The notes below the pieces were generated by a model that had not been told where the DNA came from, searched no databases, and was given only the letters and a program-made list of their open reading frames with translations. A program made the position numbers and the translations under genes. Positions 34,985-42,611 of a stretch of DNA of 64,000 nt are shown piece by piece (position 1 is the stretch's first letter; the number at the start of each line of letters is the position of its first letter). The DNA comes from VFKU01 sp964620045 (GTDB lineage: Bacteria > Hydrogenedentota > Hydrogenedentia > Hydrogenedentales > GCA-2746185). Location: assembly GCA_964620045.1 (NCBI GenBank), contig CAZUJL010000005.1, forward strand, positions 62,001-126,000. The letters run 5' to 3'.

Positions 34985-36418
34985 TCAGATCGCGGGCCGC
35001 TTCTGCGCCCACGGCCGTTTCCCTTCAAACGCCGCGCTCGCCTGCATCACGAGCAGGTCTTCGAATTTCCGGCCGACGATCTGCAGTCCGAGCGGCAGCC
35101 CATCCGACGTGAATCCACACGGCACCGTAGCAGCGGGTTGCCCCGTGAGGTTGAACGGGAACGTGAACGGGTGCCAGCCCTGCGAGCCGACTTCCGTGCC
35201 GTTCACCGTGTGCGGATATTCGCTCATGTCTTTCGGATGTTTGAACGGCGGGATCGCCATCGACGGCGTGAGCAGCAGATCGAACTTGGTGAAAAACTCG
35301 TGCACCTGCGCGATCAGCGCGCGGCGATTTTCCATGCCCTTCATGTAGTCGCGCGCGAACAGGTCCTTGCGCTTCGTCACGAACGTGTGCAGTTCGGGGT
35401 TCAGGTCCGAGGTGCCGTCCGGCCGGATGTGGCGCAGGTCCGCGCCCACCAGTTCTCCGAACATCACCCACTTGAAGATCTCGCGCGTGTCGCGCATGTC
35501 CGGCGAGGCCGGTGTCATGATGCAGCCCAGCTCGCGGAACACCGGCACGGCCTCTTCGAAAGCCTTGCGCACGGAGGCCTCTACGGGCGTGAACCCGAAG
35601 TCCGGCGTGAACGCGACGCGCAGCCCCTTCAGGTCGCGCTTCAGGTTCGCGAGGAAGTTTTGCGGCGGCAACGGCGCGGAGTACATGTAGCGGCCGTCGT
35701 AGCCGGCAAGCGCGTCCATTGCCGCCGCGGCATCCGCCACGGTGCGCGTCAATGGCCCCTGGTGGCTGAGGGTGAACCAGCCGTCCGAGTACGGGTTGTT
35801 TGGAATCACGCCGAAGCTCGGCTTCATCCCGAAGATTCCGCAGAACGCCGCCGGGTGACGGATCGATCCGCCGCCGTCGCTACCGAGCGACACCGGCGCG
35901 AGGCCCGCCGCCGTCGCGGCCGCGGCTCCGCCGCTGGAGCCGGACGAGGTACGGTTGATGTCCCACGGGTTATTCGTTTTGCCGAAGACCTCGTTGTCCG
36001 TGATCGCGAGCCAGCCGAATTCCGGCGTGTTCGTTTTGCCGAGCGGAACGGATCCCGCGCGGAACATGCGCTCCACGACGACATCGTCCCGTTCCGGCAC
36101 AAAGCCCTTTTGCGTATTCGAACCGGAGGACGTGCGCACGCCCTTCGTCCAGTTGAGGTCCTTGATGGAAAACGGCACGCCGTGCAACGGCGAGGTCGGT
36201 TCGCCGCGTGCGAGCATTTCGTCGGCCGCCTCCGCGTGTCGCCGCGTCCACGCCGGGTCCAGCGTGACGTACGCATTCAGTCGCGGATTCACGGCCTCGA
36301 TCCGCGCCAGAAAGGCGTCCGCCACTTCGACCGCGGACAGCGCGCGTTCGCGGATCAGTTGGCCGAGTTCAATGGCCGAGGTGTAGCACAGGTCGTCCTT
36401 GGTGGTGGGCACGGGCAT
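34985..36418 (-). CDS. Amidase (amidase signature family)
   Basis: Cytoplasmic 477-aa hydrolase of carboxylic amides. The Ser-cisSer-Lys triad is visible: Lys86 in PFSIKDLNW, cis-Ser near 162 in SSGSSGGAAAA, nucleophile Ser185 in LGSDGGGSIRHPA. ATG 36418 has GAGGG 8 bases upstream; a longer reading from 36487 lacks a site. It is not GatA-like in context (no gatB or gatC). The substrate is unknown. It converges with rnd, which ends 1 base away. Confidence 0.88.
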   Translation of the reverse strand: MPVPTTKDDLCYTSAIELGQLIRERALSAVEVADAFLARIEAVNPRLNAYVTLDPAWTRRHAEAADEMLARGEPTSPLHGVPFSIKDLNWTKGVRTSSGSNTQKGFVPERDDVVVERMFRAGSVPLGKTNTPEFGWLAITDNEVFGKTNNPWDINRTSSGSSGGAAAATAAGLAPVSLGSDGGGSIRHPAAFCGIFGMKPSFGVIPNNPYSDGWFTLSHQGPLTRTVADAAAAMDALAGYDGRYMYSAPLPPQNFLANLKRDLKGLRVAFTPDFGFTPVEASVRKAFEEAVPVFRELGCIMTPASPDMRDTREIFKWVMFGELVGADLRHIRPDGTSDLNPELHTFVTKRKDLFARDYMKGMENRRALIAQVHEFFTKFDLLLTPSMAIPPFKHPKDMSEYPHTVNGTEVGSQGWHPFTFPFNLTGQPAATVPCGFTSDGLPLGLQIVGRKFEDLLVMQASAAFEGKRPWAQKRPAI

Positions 36419-36550
36419 GCGAATTCCCTCGATGAGTGCCGATGGGATAACACAGGGGCGGGGCGGGATCAATCCGCAGGCCGCCATAGTGCTCGGCGGC
36501 GGGGGAGAATGCTATCGTTGAATGCTTTGGATCGGTGAGCAAAGGCGACT

Positions 36551-37270
36551 ATGAGCAAATTGGTGTTGGTACGGCACGGCCAGGCGAGTTTTTTCTCGGA
36601 CGACTACGACAAATTGTCGGAAATGGGCGAGCGGCAGGCGCGCGTGCTGGCCGAATACTGGCTGAAGAACGGCGTGCGTTTCGACGAGGCGTACACCGGC
36701 ACGCTGAAGCGGCAGAAGCGCACCGAAGAGGTCGTCGCCGAGACCTATCGCGCGGCCGGCCAGCCGTGGCCGACGGTCGAAGTACTGCCGGGTCTGGACG
36801 AATACCCCTCCGACGAGATCATGACGAAGCTCTTGCCATTGTTGATGGAGAAAGACGAACGCGTGCGCACGCTCGAAGCCGAACACAAGGCGGCGAACGG
36901 CAGCAAGGAGCGCTATCGCAGTTTTCACCGCCTGCTCTCGGCGGTGATGGAGGAGTGGATCAAGGGTGGCCACACCAGCAACGGCATGTCGCGCTGGGAA
37001 GAATTCCGCGATCGCGTGCGGCGCGATTTCCGCGCCATCCTCGCGCGCAAGGGCAACGGGCGCAGCGTGGCCGTATTCTCGTCCGGCGGCGTAATTGGCG
37101 TGAGCGTGCAGAGCGTGCTGCAGGCGCCGGACCTGATGGCGGCCGAGCTGAACTGGCGCGTGCACAACTGCTCGTTGACCGAATTCACCTTCAGCGGAAA
37201 TCGCATCACGCTGGATTGTTTTAATTCCGTGCCGCATTTGTCCGATCCCGAATTGCTGACGTACCGGTAG
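36551..37270 (+). CDS. Histidine phosphatase family protein (phosphoglycerate mutase-like)
   Basis: A 239-aa phosphatase or mutase with the phospho-histidine motif LVLVRHGQ (His9) at the N-terminus, conserved Arg in GTLKRQKRT, and a late His in WRVHNCSLTEF. A glycolytic mutase would have a fuller LVRHGES...N signature, so a phosphatase on a small phosphoester is more likely. ATG 36551 start. It is followed by a kinase-like gene after 9 bases and a nucleoside hydrolase, which may form a small operon of nucleoside or phosphoester salvage. Confidence 0.82.
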   Translation: MSKLVLVRHGQASFFSDDYDKLSEMGERQARVLAEYWLKNGVRFDEAYTGTLKRQKRTEEVVAETYRAAGQPWPTVEVLPGLDEYPSDEIMTKLLPLLMEKDERVRTLEAEHKAANGSKERYRSFHRLLSAVMEEWIKGGHTSNGMSRWEEFRDRVRRDFRAILARKGNGRSVAVFSSGGVIGVSVQSVLQAPDLMAAELNWRVHNCSLTEFTFSGNRITLDCFNSVPHLSDPELLTYR

Positions 37271-37279
37271 CGAATCGCC

Positions 37280-38338
37280 ATGAGCTTTCGTGAATTGACC
37301 ATCGCCGCGAAGCCGGAGTTCCCCTGGCTGATGGCGGGGGACTGCGCCGCCGTCGAGCTGCTCATGCAGCGCCTGCACTGGCTGCGCGCGGGCGAGCAAG
37401 TGACCTCGTGCGAGCGCGCGGGCGAGGGCAATATGAATCTGACCCTGCGCGTGCAGACCGCGCAGCGCAGCCTCATCCTCAAGCAGGCGCGGCCGTGGGT
37501 CGAGAAGTACGACCACATTCCCGCGCCGTGGGACCGCAACGTCGTCGAGCAACGTTTTTACGACCGAATCGCCGGCATCCCCGATGTGGCGAGCCGCATG
37601 CCGCGCATCATTGCGTCGGATTCTGCCGCGCGCGTGATTTTGATGGAAGACCTCGGACCCGCGCGGGATTTCACGGACTTATACAGGGGCGGCCAGATCA
37701 CCGATATCCAGATCCACGAGCTCGCGCAGTACTTGCGCGCGTTGCACGACCAGACCGACACCGACTCGCCCGATCCGGGACTCGCCAATCGCGAGATGCG
37801 CGCGCTGAACCACGCGCACATCTTCGACGTGCCGCTGAAACCGAAAAACGGCGTCGCGCTCGAAAAATTTGAGCTGTGGCTGGATCGTGCCGCGACGACC
37901 CTGCGTGCGGACACCGAATTCACCGAAGCCATCGCCGATCTCGGTAAGCGATACATGGAAGACGGCCCGTGCCTCGTGCACGGCGACTACTTCCCCGGCA
38001 GTTGGCTCCGGTTCGGCGACGAAATCCGTGTGATCGATCCCGAGTTCTGTTTCTACGGCGATCCCGAGTTCGACCTCGGCGTCGCGGTGGCGCATTTCCG
38101 GCTCGCGAATCAGGACCTCGACATCGTTCGCGACTTCCTGCGTGCGTATTCGGGCCGCGATCTGGCCTCGGCCTACGACGTGTATCTGCTGGCGCAGTAC
38201 GCCGGCGTGGAAGTGATGCGGCGGCTGATCGGCGTGGCGCAATTACCGCTGCCGCCGACGCAAGGCTTTCGCGCAGATATGCTCCGGCGCGCGCGTGCGG
38301 CCGTCTTCGAAGGAACAGTGGAGGCGCTTTGGATATGA
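37280..38338 (+). CDS. APH-family phosphotransferase, methylthioribose kinase-like
   Basis: Small-molecule kinase of the aminoglycoside-phosphotransferase fold, 352 aa. SLILKQARPWVEKYD (Lys68) looks like the ATP-lysine segment of 5-methylthioribose kinases; catalytic loop LVHGDYFPGS (Asp236), and metal-binding VIDPEFCFYGDPEFD (Asp253, Glu255). The HGDxxxGS pattern again fits MtnK, but the MTR-binding residues were not checked, and choline or homoserine kinases are alternatives. It overlaps the next gene by ATGA (38335-38338). Confidence 0.75.
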   Translation: MSFRELTIAAKPEFPWLMAGDCAAVELLMQRLHWLRAGEQVTSCERAGEGNMNLTLRVQTAQRSLILKQARPWVEKYDHIPAPWDRNVVEQRFYDRIAGIPDVASRMPRIIASDSAARVILMEDLGPARDFTDLYRGGQITDIQIHELAQYLRALHDQTDTDSPDPGLANREMRALNHAHIFDVPLKPKNGVALEKFELWLDRAATTLRADTEFTEAIADLGKRYMEDGPCLVHGDYFPGSWLRFGDEIRVIDPEFCFYGDPEFDLGVAVAHFRLANQDLDIVRDFLRAYSGRDLASAYDVYLLAQYAGVEVMRRLIGVAQLPLPPTQGFRADMLRRARAAVFEGTVEALWI

Positions 38339-39297
38339 CGATGGCTCGGTGGGCGTGTGTGGCAATCGCGATGGTGTTTGCAATGGCGGCGCACGCGCAG
38401 AAGACCGACGTCTGGATGGACGTCGACGTCGCCGCCGGTCTGCCCAATCGCGATGTGGACGACGCCCTCGCGCTCATTCAGGCCTTCAACTCGCCCGAGC
38501 TGAAAATCCGCGGCATCAGCGCCGTGTTCGGCAACGCGCCACTCGCGGACGGACTGCCCATTGCGCGCGAAGTACTCGAAAAATTCGGACCCGGTGGCCT
38601 GGAAGTAAAATCCGGCGCCGCCTCGAAAGATGAACTCGGCCAGGAAAACGACGCCACGCGCGCGATGGAGGCCGCGCTCACCGAGCAGCCGATGACGATT
38701 CTCGCGCTTGGTCCGGTCACGAACGTAGCCACGCTGGTGCAGAAGCATCCTGATCTTCAGGCGAAGATCGAGCGCATCGTGATTGTCGCCGCGCGCCGTC
38801 CGGGACAGAAGTTCACGTACCCCACGGCCGGCGGCCAGAGCTTTCGCGACTTCAATTTCGAATCCGATCCTGAAGCGATGAAGGTGCTGCTCGATACCCC
38901 GATCGAACTCGTGTTCGCGCCGTGGGAGGTTTCTTCGCATGTGTGGATCACGCCGGACGACCTCGCGCGCAATGCGACCTACGGCGGCGCGGGCATCTGG
39001 ATCGAAGAGAAGTGCACCCCGTGGGCGCAGATGTGGATCGACCGATTCAAAACCGTCGGCTTCAATCCCTTCGACACCCTTGCGGTCGGCTGGGTCACGC
39101 ATCCGAAACTGATCGAGACGATTCCCGTTACCGTGTGGATCGAAGAAGGTCCAGACGACACCAAGCCCGCTGACGTCGCCCAGCCCAAGCCGTATCTGCT
39201 CGTGAAGGAAGGCGGCGATGGGCGGAAGGCCATCTATGGGGTGAAGCCAGCGCCGCAGTTCACGCGGGTATTGATGGATCGCCTCGGGGGTTTCTGA
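38335..39297 (+). CDS. Exported inosine-uridine-type nucleoside hydrolase
   Basis: Hydrolyses nucleosides to base and ribose, here probably in the periplasm: the 320-aa product starts with a signal peptide (ARWACVAIAMVFAMAAHAQ). The N-terminal calcium site is a divergent form of DTDxGxDDAxAL: DVDVAAGLPNRDVDDALAL, with four extra residues between the Asp groups. LALGPVTNVATLVQ and NFESDPEAMKVLL are typical of the family. Start ATG 38335 overlaps the upstream stop. Substrate range unknown. Confidence 0.8.
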   Translation: MTMARWACVAIAMVFAMAAHAQKTDVWMDVDVAAGLPNRDVDDALALIQAFNSPELKIRGISAVFGNAPLADGLPIAREVLEKFGPGGLEVKSGAASKDELGQENDATRAMEAALTEQPMTILALGPVTNVATLVQKHPDLQAKIERIVIVAARRPGQKFTYPTAGGQSFRDFNFESDPEAMKVLLDTPIELVFAPWEVSSHVWITPDDLARNATYGGAGIWIEEKCTPWAQMWIDRFKTVGFNPFDTLAVGWVTHPKLIETIPVTVWIEEGPDDTKPADVAQPKPYLLVKEGGDGRKAIYGVKPAPQFTRVLMDRLGGF

Positions 39298-39321
39298 GAA
39301 AGTCGCGAAATACGCGAGAAC

Positions 39322-39350
39322 TTGAGTTTTTAGGCATTCCCCCGTATTGT
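39322..39350 (+). promoter_or_regulatory. Candidate sigma-70 promoter of the exported-enzyme operon
   Basis: TTGAGT (39322-39327), 17-base spacer, TATTGT (39345-39350). It lies in the 75-base gap after the nucleoside hydrolase and 23 bases upstream of GTG 39373, so it could drive the three-gene operon to 44537. Confidence 0.5.
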
Positions 39351-39372
39351 TTTCCCAACACAAGGGGAGACC

Positions 39373-40923
39373 GTGTCCATGCGAATGCGCGTGCTGGGTT
39401 CGATGTTTGCCGCGGGGATTTCCGTCGCCGCGTATGGCAACAACATTCCGGAAAAGCCAACCTTCACGCGCGACGTAGCGCCGATTCTCTACGAGAACTG
39501 CCTCGCGTGTCATCGCGCCGGCGAGGGTGCGCCGATGTCGCTGAAATCCTACGACGAAGCGCGGCCGTGGGCGAAGGCCATCAAGGAGATGGTGTCGAGC
39601 CGCAAGATGCCGCCGTGGTTCGCTGATCCCAATCACGGCACCTTCAAAAACGATCCGACGTTGACCGAAGAAGAAATCGCGACCATTGTGAAGTGGGTCG
39701 ATGGCGGTGCGCAGAAGGGCAACCCGACCGACATGCCCGAAGCGCCGCAGTTCACCGAAGGCTGGCGTCTGGGCGAGCCGGACTTCGTGGTGAATCTTCC
39801 GGAAGTAAAAGTGCCGGCGGACGGCGGCGACTACTTTCCCGATCTGAACTTCAAGGCTGATATTCCCGCCGACAAATGGGTGCAGGCGGTTGAATTTCGC
39901 CCGAGCAACCTCGAAGTCACACACCACGTCGTGATCTTCATGAACGGCGGCGTCGGCATGAACGGCCGCTTCGATGTGCTCGGCGTGTGGTCGGTCGGCA
40001 CCGCGCCGAACGTGTACCCCGAGGGCATGGGCCGTAAGTTGGAACCCGGCCAGCGCCTGATGGCGAACATGCACTATCACCCGAACGGCAAGCCCGCCGT
40101 CGACCAGACGAAGATCGGCCTGCACTTCGGCGAGGGCGACTTGCAGCACGAGGTACGCGCGGCGCTCGCGGGCAGCTTCAGCTTGCAGGTGCCCGCGAAC
40201 CAGGCGAACCACCAGGAACAAGCCTCGTGGTACGTCGATCGCGACATCCAGATCATCTCGCTCTTCCCGCACATGCACCTGCGCGGGAAAGACATGCGCC
40301 TGACCGCGGTGAACCCCGAAGGCAAGGAAGACATCCTGCTGAACGTGCCGGGCTATGACTTCAACTGGCAGTTGTTCTACTACCCGCAGGAGCCGATCAC
40401 GCTGCCGGCCGGGTCGCGCGTCGATATTCTCGCGCACTACGACAACTCGAGCGGAAACCCGAACAACCCCAATCCGAACAGCGATATTTTCTTCGGCACC
40501 TCGACCGACGACGAAATGCTCTTCGGCATTTTCGAGTACATCGAAGTGGGCGACAAGCCCGCCGTTGCCAAGGACCCGATTAAGACCTTCGCGTCGTCGT
40601 TCCCGGCGGGCGAGGCTTACCTCGTGGGGCTTTCCATGGGCGAGGCGCGGTTGTCGAGCGTGATGCACCTTCCGCGGCAGGGCGACGGCCAGTGGTTGCT
40701 CAGTTTCAACGGCGCGCAGTTCGCGATGCCGATTGAGAACCTTACGTGGCAGGGTGACTCGTGCGAGGGCGAAGTGGAACTCAAGCTCGGCCGGTTCGGC
40801 GGGCACGTGCTCCTCAAGGGCACCATCCTGCCGGACGGCAAGCTGGACGGCCGCTTGATGAACGACGCGACCACGCCCTTCCTGATCCCGAAATTCGAAG
40901 GCCAACTCTTCGTTAAGGAGTAG
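39373..40923 (+). CDS. Exported cytochrome c / copper type II monooxygenase-like protein
   Basis: A 516-aa exported protein with a short cytochrome c module, C43-LA-C46-H47 (DVAPILYENCLACHRAGEG), followed by a domain like the peptidylglycine monooxygenase (PHM) fold. Possible copper ligands: His184-His185 (VTHHVVIFM), His234 and His236 (NMHYHP), His300 and His302 (FPHMHLRGKDM). Such proteins are common in soil and marine uncultured bacteria; the substrate is not known. GTG 39373 has AGGGGA 5 bases upstream. It is the first gene of an operon; the hydrolase gene starts 7 bases after its stop. Confidence 0.78.
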   Translation: MSMRMRVLGSMFAAGISVAAYGNNIPEKPTFTRDVAPILYENCLACHRAGEGAPMSLKSYDEARPWAKAIKEMVSSRKMPPWFADPNHGTFKNDPTLTEEEIATIVKWVDGGAQKGNPTDMPEAPQFTEGWRLGEPDFVVNLPEVKVPADGGDYFPDLNFKADIPADKWVQAVEFRPSNLEVTHHVVIFMNGGVGMNGRFDVLGVWSVGTAPNVYPEGMGRKLEPGQRLMANMHYHPNGKPAVDQTKIGLHFGEGDLQHEVRAALAGSFSLQVPANQANHQEQASWYVDRDIQIISLFPHMHLRGKDMRLTAVNPEGKEDILLNVPGYDFNWQLFYYPQEPITLPAGSRVDILAHYDNSSGNPNNPNPNSDIFFGTSTDDEMLFGIFEYIEVGDKPAVAKDPIKTFASSFPAGEAYLVGLSMGEARLSSVMHLPRQGDGQWLLSFNGAQFAMPIENLTWQGDSCEGEVELKLGRFGGHVLLKGTILPDGKLDGRLMNDATTPFLIPKFEGQLFVKE

Positions 40924-40930
40924 CGGCCCT

Positions 40931-42604
40931 GTGATTCTCGCCGCCGCCCGTCGCGCCAGTTTTTTGTGCGCGTTCGTCGCGGCGGCACTTTCTTTTGCGC
41001 AGGAGCCCGCCCCGCGCGAGCCGGCGCCGCCACCGACGCACGAGGAAATGGTCGCCATGCGCGATGACGTGCACCTCGGCACGCGCATTTTCTTGCCCCC
41101 CGGCGATGGCCCGTGGCCCGTCATCCTCACGCGCACGCCCTACAACCAGGAGTCTTACGCTCGCCGCGCCGCGCGCTACACAAGCGTGGGCTATGCGTTT
41201 GTGACGCAGGATTTTCGCGGACGCTTCAAGTCCGAAGGCGCCTATGATCCCTACCAGACCGACATGGAAGACGGCTACGACACGATCGAATGGATCGCGA
41301 CGCAGCCCTGGTGCAACGGCAAAGTCGGCATGAGCGGCCGCTCCGCGATGGGCATCGCCGTGAACCTCGCGGCCGCCTCCGATCCGCCGCATCTGGTGTG
41401 CGGCTACATCGTCACCGCGCCCGAAAGCCTCTTCGACGAGTCGTATTTCATGGGCGGCATTTTCCGCGAGCATTTCCGCGGCAACTTCATGCGGCTGACA
41501 GGCGCGGAGTCGCAAATCCCCGCGATGAAGGCGCGCGCCGTGCTCGACGAGCAATGGAAGCGCACGGATTTCATCCATCACCGTGCGAACGTCGATATCC
41601 CGATCTACAACGTCGGCGGGTGGTACGACATGTTCGCCAAGGGCGCGATCAACAACTTCGTCGCGCTGCAATACTTCGGCCGCGAAGGCGCGCGCGGCAA
41701 CCAGAAGCTGCTGATGGAGACGTGGGGGCACTCGCCGATCGACGGCGAGCTGGAGTATCCCGGCGAGGCCGGTCTCGATGCCGGCTTCAACGACGAGATG
41801 CGCTGGTTCGAGTACTGGCTCAAGAGCGTCGACAACGGCATCATGAAAGAGCCGGCGATGACCTACTACCACATGGCGTCCGCGCGCAAGGGCGCGGCGT
41901 CGGACAAGAACAAATTTTTCCGCACCAACACCTGGCCGCCCGCCGCGCGCGACACGCGCTATTACCTGCACGCGGACGGCACGCTGAGCACGCAACGACC
42001 GCCGGAACCCAGCGCGTCGACGAGCTACAAATTCGATCCGGCAAACCCGGTGCCCACGATCGGCGGCGCGAACTACAACAACCTGCCCGATCGCTTTCCG
42101 ATCAGCGTCGGCCCGGTCGATCAGCGCCCGATCAAGGATCGCGCGGATTATTTGCGCTTCCAGACCGCGCCGCTTGAAGAGGACGTGACGATCCAGGGAA
42201 AAATCGACTTCGAGTTGTGGGCCGCCACCGATGGGCCGGACACGGACTTTATGGTGAAGCTGATCGACGTGTATCCCGACGGCTACGAGGCGATCCTGCT
42301 CGATTCGCCGCTCCGCGCGCGGTATCGCGACGGCCGCCGCCCAGAGGATGTGCACATGATGCGGCCGGGCCGTCCTGAGTTGATGGTCATCGATCTCTGG
42401 AGCCTGTCGCAGACCTTCGAAAAGGGCCACCGCATCGCCGTGCACGTCACCTCGAGCAATGCGCCGCGCTTCGAAGTGAACCCGAACACAGGCGAAGCCG
42501 CCGGCCAGAGCGCGATCCCGCCGCGCATCGCGACGAACACGATCTTCCACGAAAACGAACGACCCTCCGCGCTCGTGCTGCCCATCGCGGAATTCCCGGA
42601 GTGA
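40931..42604 (+). CDS. Exported CocE/NonD family hydrolase (S15 peptidase-like)
   Basis: Secreted alpha/beta-hydrolase of 557 aa with the CocE/X-Pro dipeptidyl peptidase layout. Signal peptide MILAAARRASFLCAFVAAALSFA. Nucleophile Ser138 in GMSGRSAMG; RTPYNQESYARR and QDFRGRFKSEG are characteristic; acid and His probably in the regions around residues 310-350 and 250-265 (ETWGHSPIDGE). The C-terminal jelly-roll domain (about 350-550) includes DFMVKLIDVYPDG and EKGHRIAVHVTSSNAPRF. Acylase or peptidase specificity is not visible. GTG start; 7 bases upstream and 7 bases downstream separate it from its operon neighbours. Confidence 0.85.
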   Translation: MILAAARRASFLCAFVAAALSFAQEPAPREPAPPPTHEEMVAMRDDVHLGTRIFLPPGDGPWPVILTRTPYNQESYARRAARYTSVGYAFVTQDFRGRFKSEGAYDPYQTDMEDGYDTIEWIATQPWCNGKVGMSGRSAMGIAVNLAAASDPPHLVCGYIVTAPESLFDESYFMGGIFREHFRGNFMRLTGAESQIPAMKARAVLDEQWKRTDFIHHRANVDIPIYNVGGWYDMFAKGAINNFVALQYFGREGARGNQKLLMETWGHSPIDGELEYPGEAGLDAGFNDEMRWFEYWLKSVDNGIMKEPAMTYYHMASARKGAASDKNKFFRTNTWPPAARDTRYYLHADGTLSTQRPPEPSASTSYKFDPANPVPTIGGANYNNLPDRFPISVGPVDQRPIKDRADYLRFQTAPLEEDVTIQGKIDFELWAATDGPDTDFMVKLIDVYPDGYEAILLDSPLRARYRDGRRPEDVHMMRPGRPELMVIDLWSLSQTFEKGHRIAVHVTSSNAPRFEVNPNTGEAAGQSAIPPRIATNTIFHENERPSALVLPIAEFPE

Positions 42605-42611
42605 ACTTTTG

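Noticed and set aside
34985..36418. GatA subunit of the tRNA amidotransferase
   Set aside because: Family signature is shared, but gatB and gatC are absent nearby and the C-terminal half is not GatA-like; kept as a general amidase.
38173..41136. Very long antisense open frame (987 codons, minus strand)
   Set aside because: It lies antisense to three well-supported genes; its Arg/His/Val/Ala-rich translation is an artefact of GC-rich codon use. The same holds for 13906-15915 and 52737-54992.
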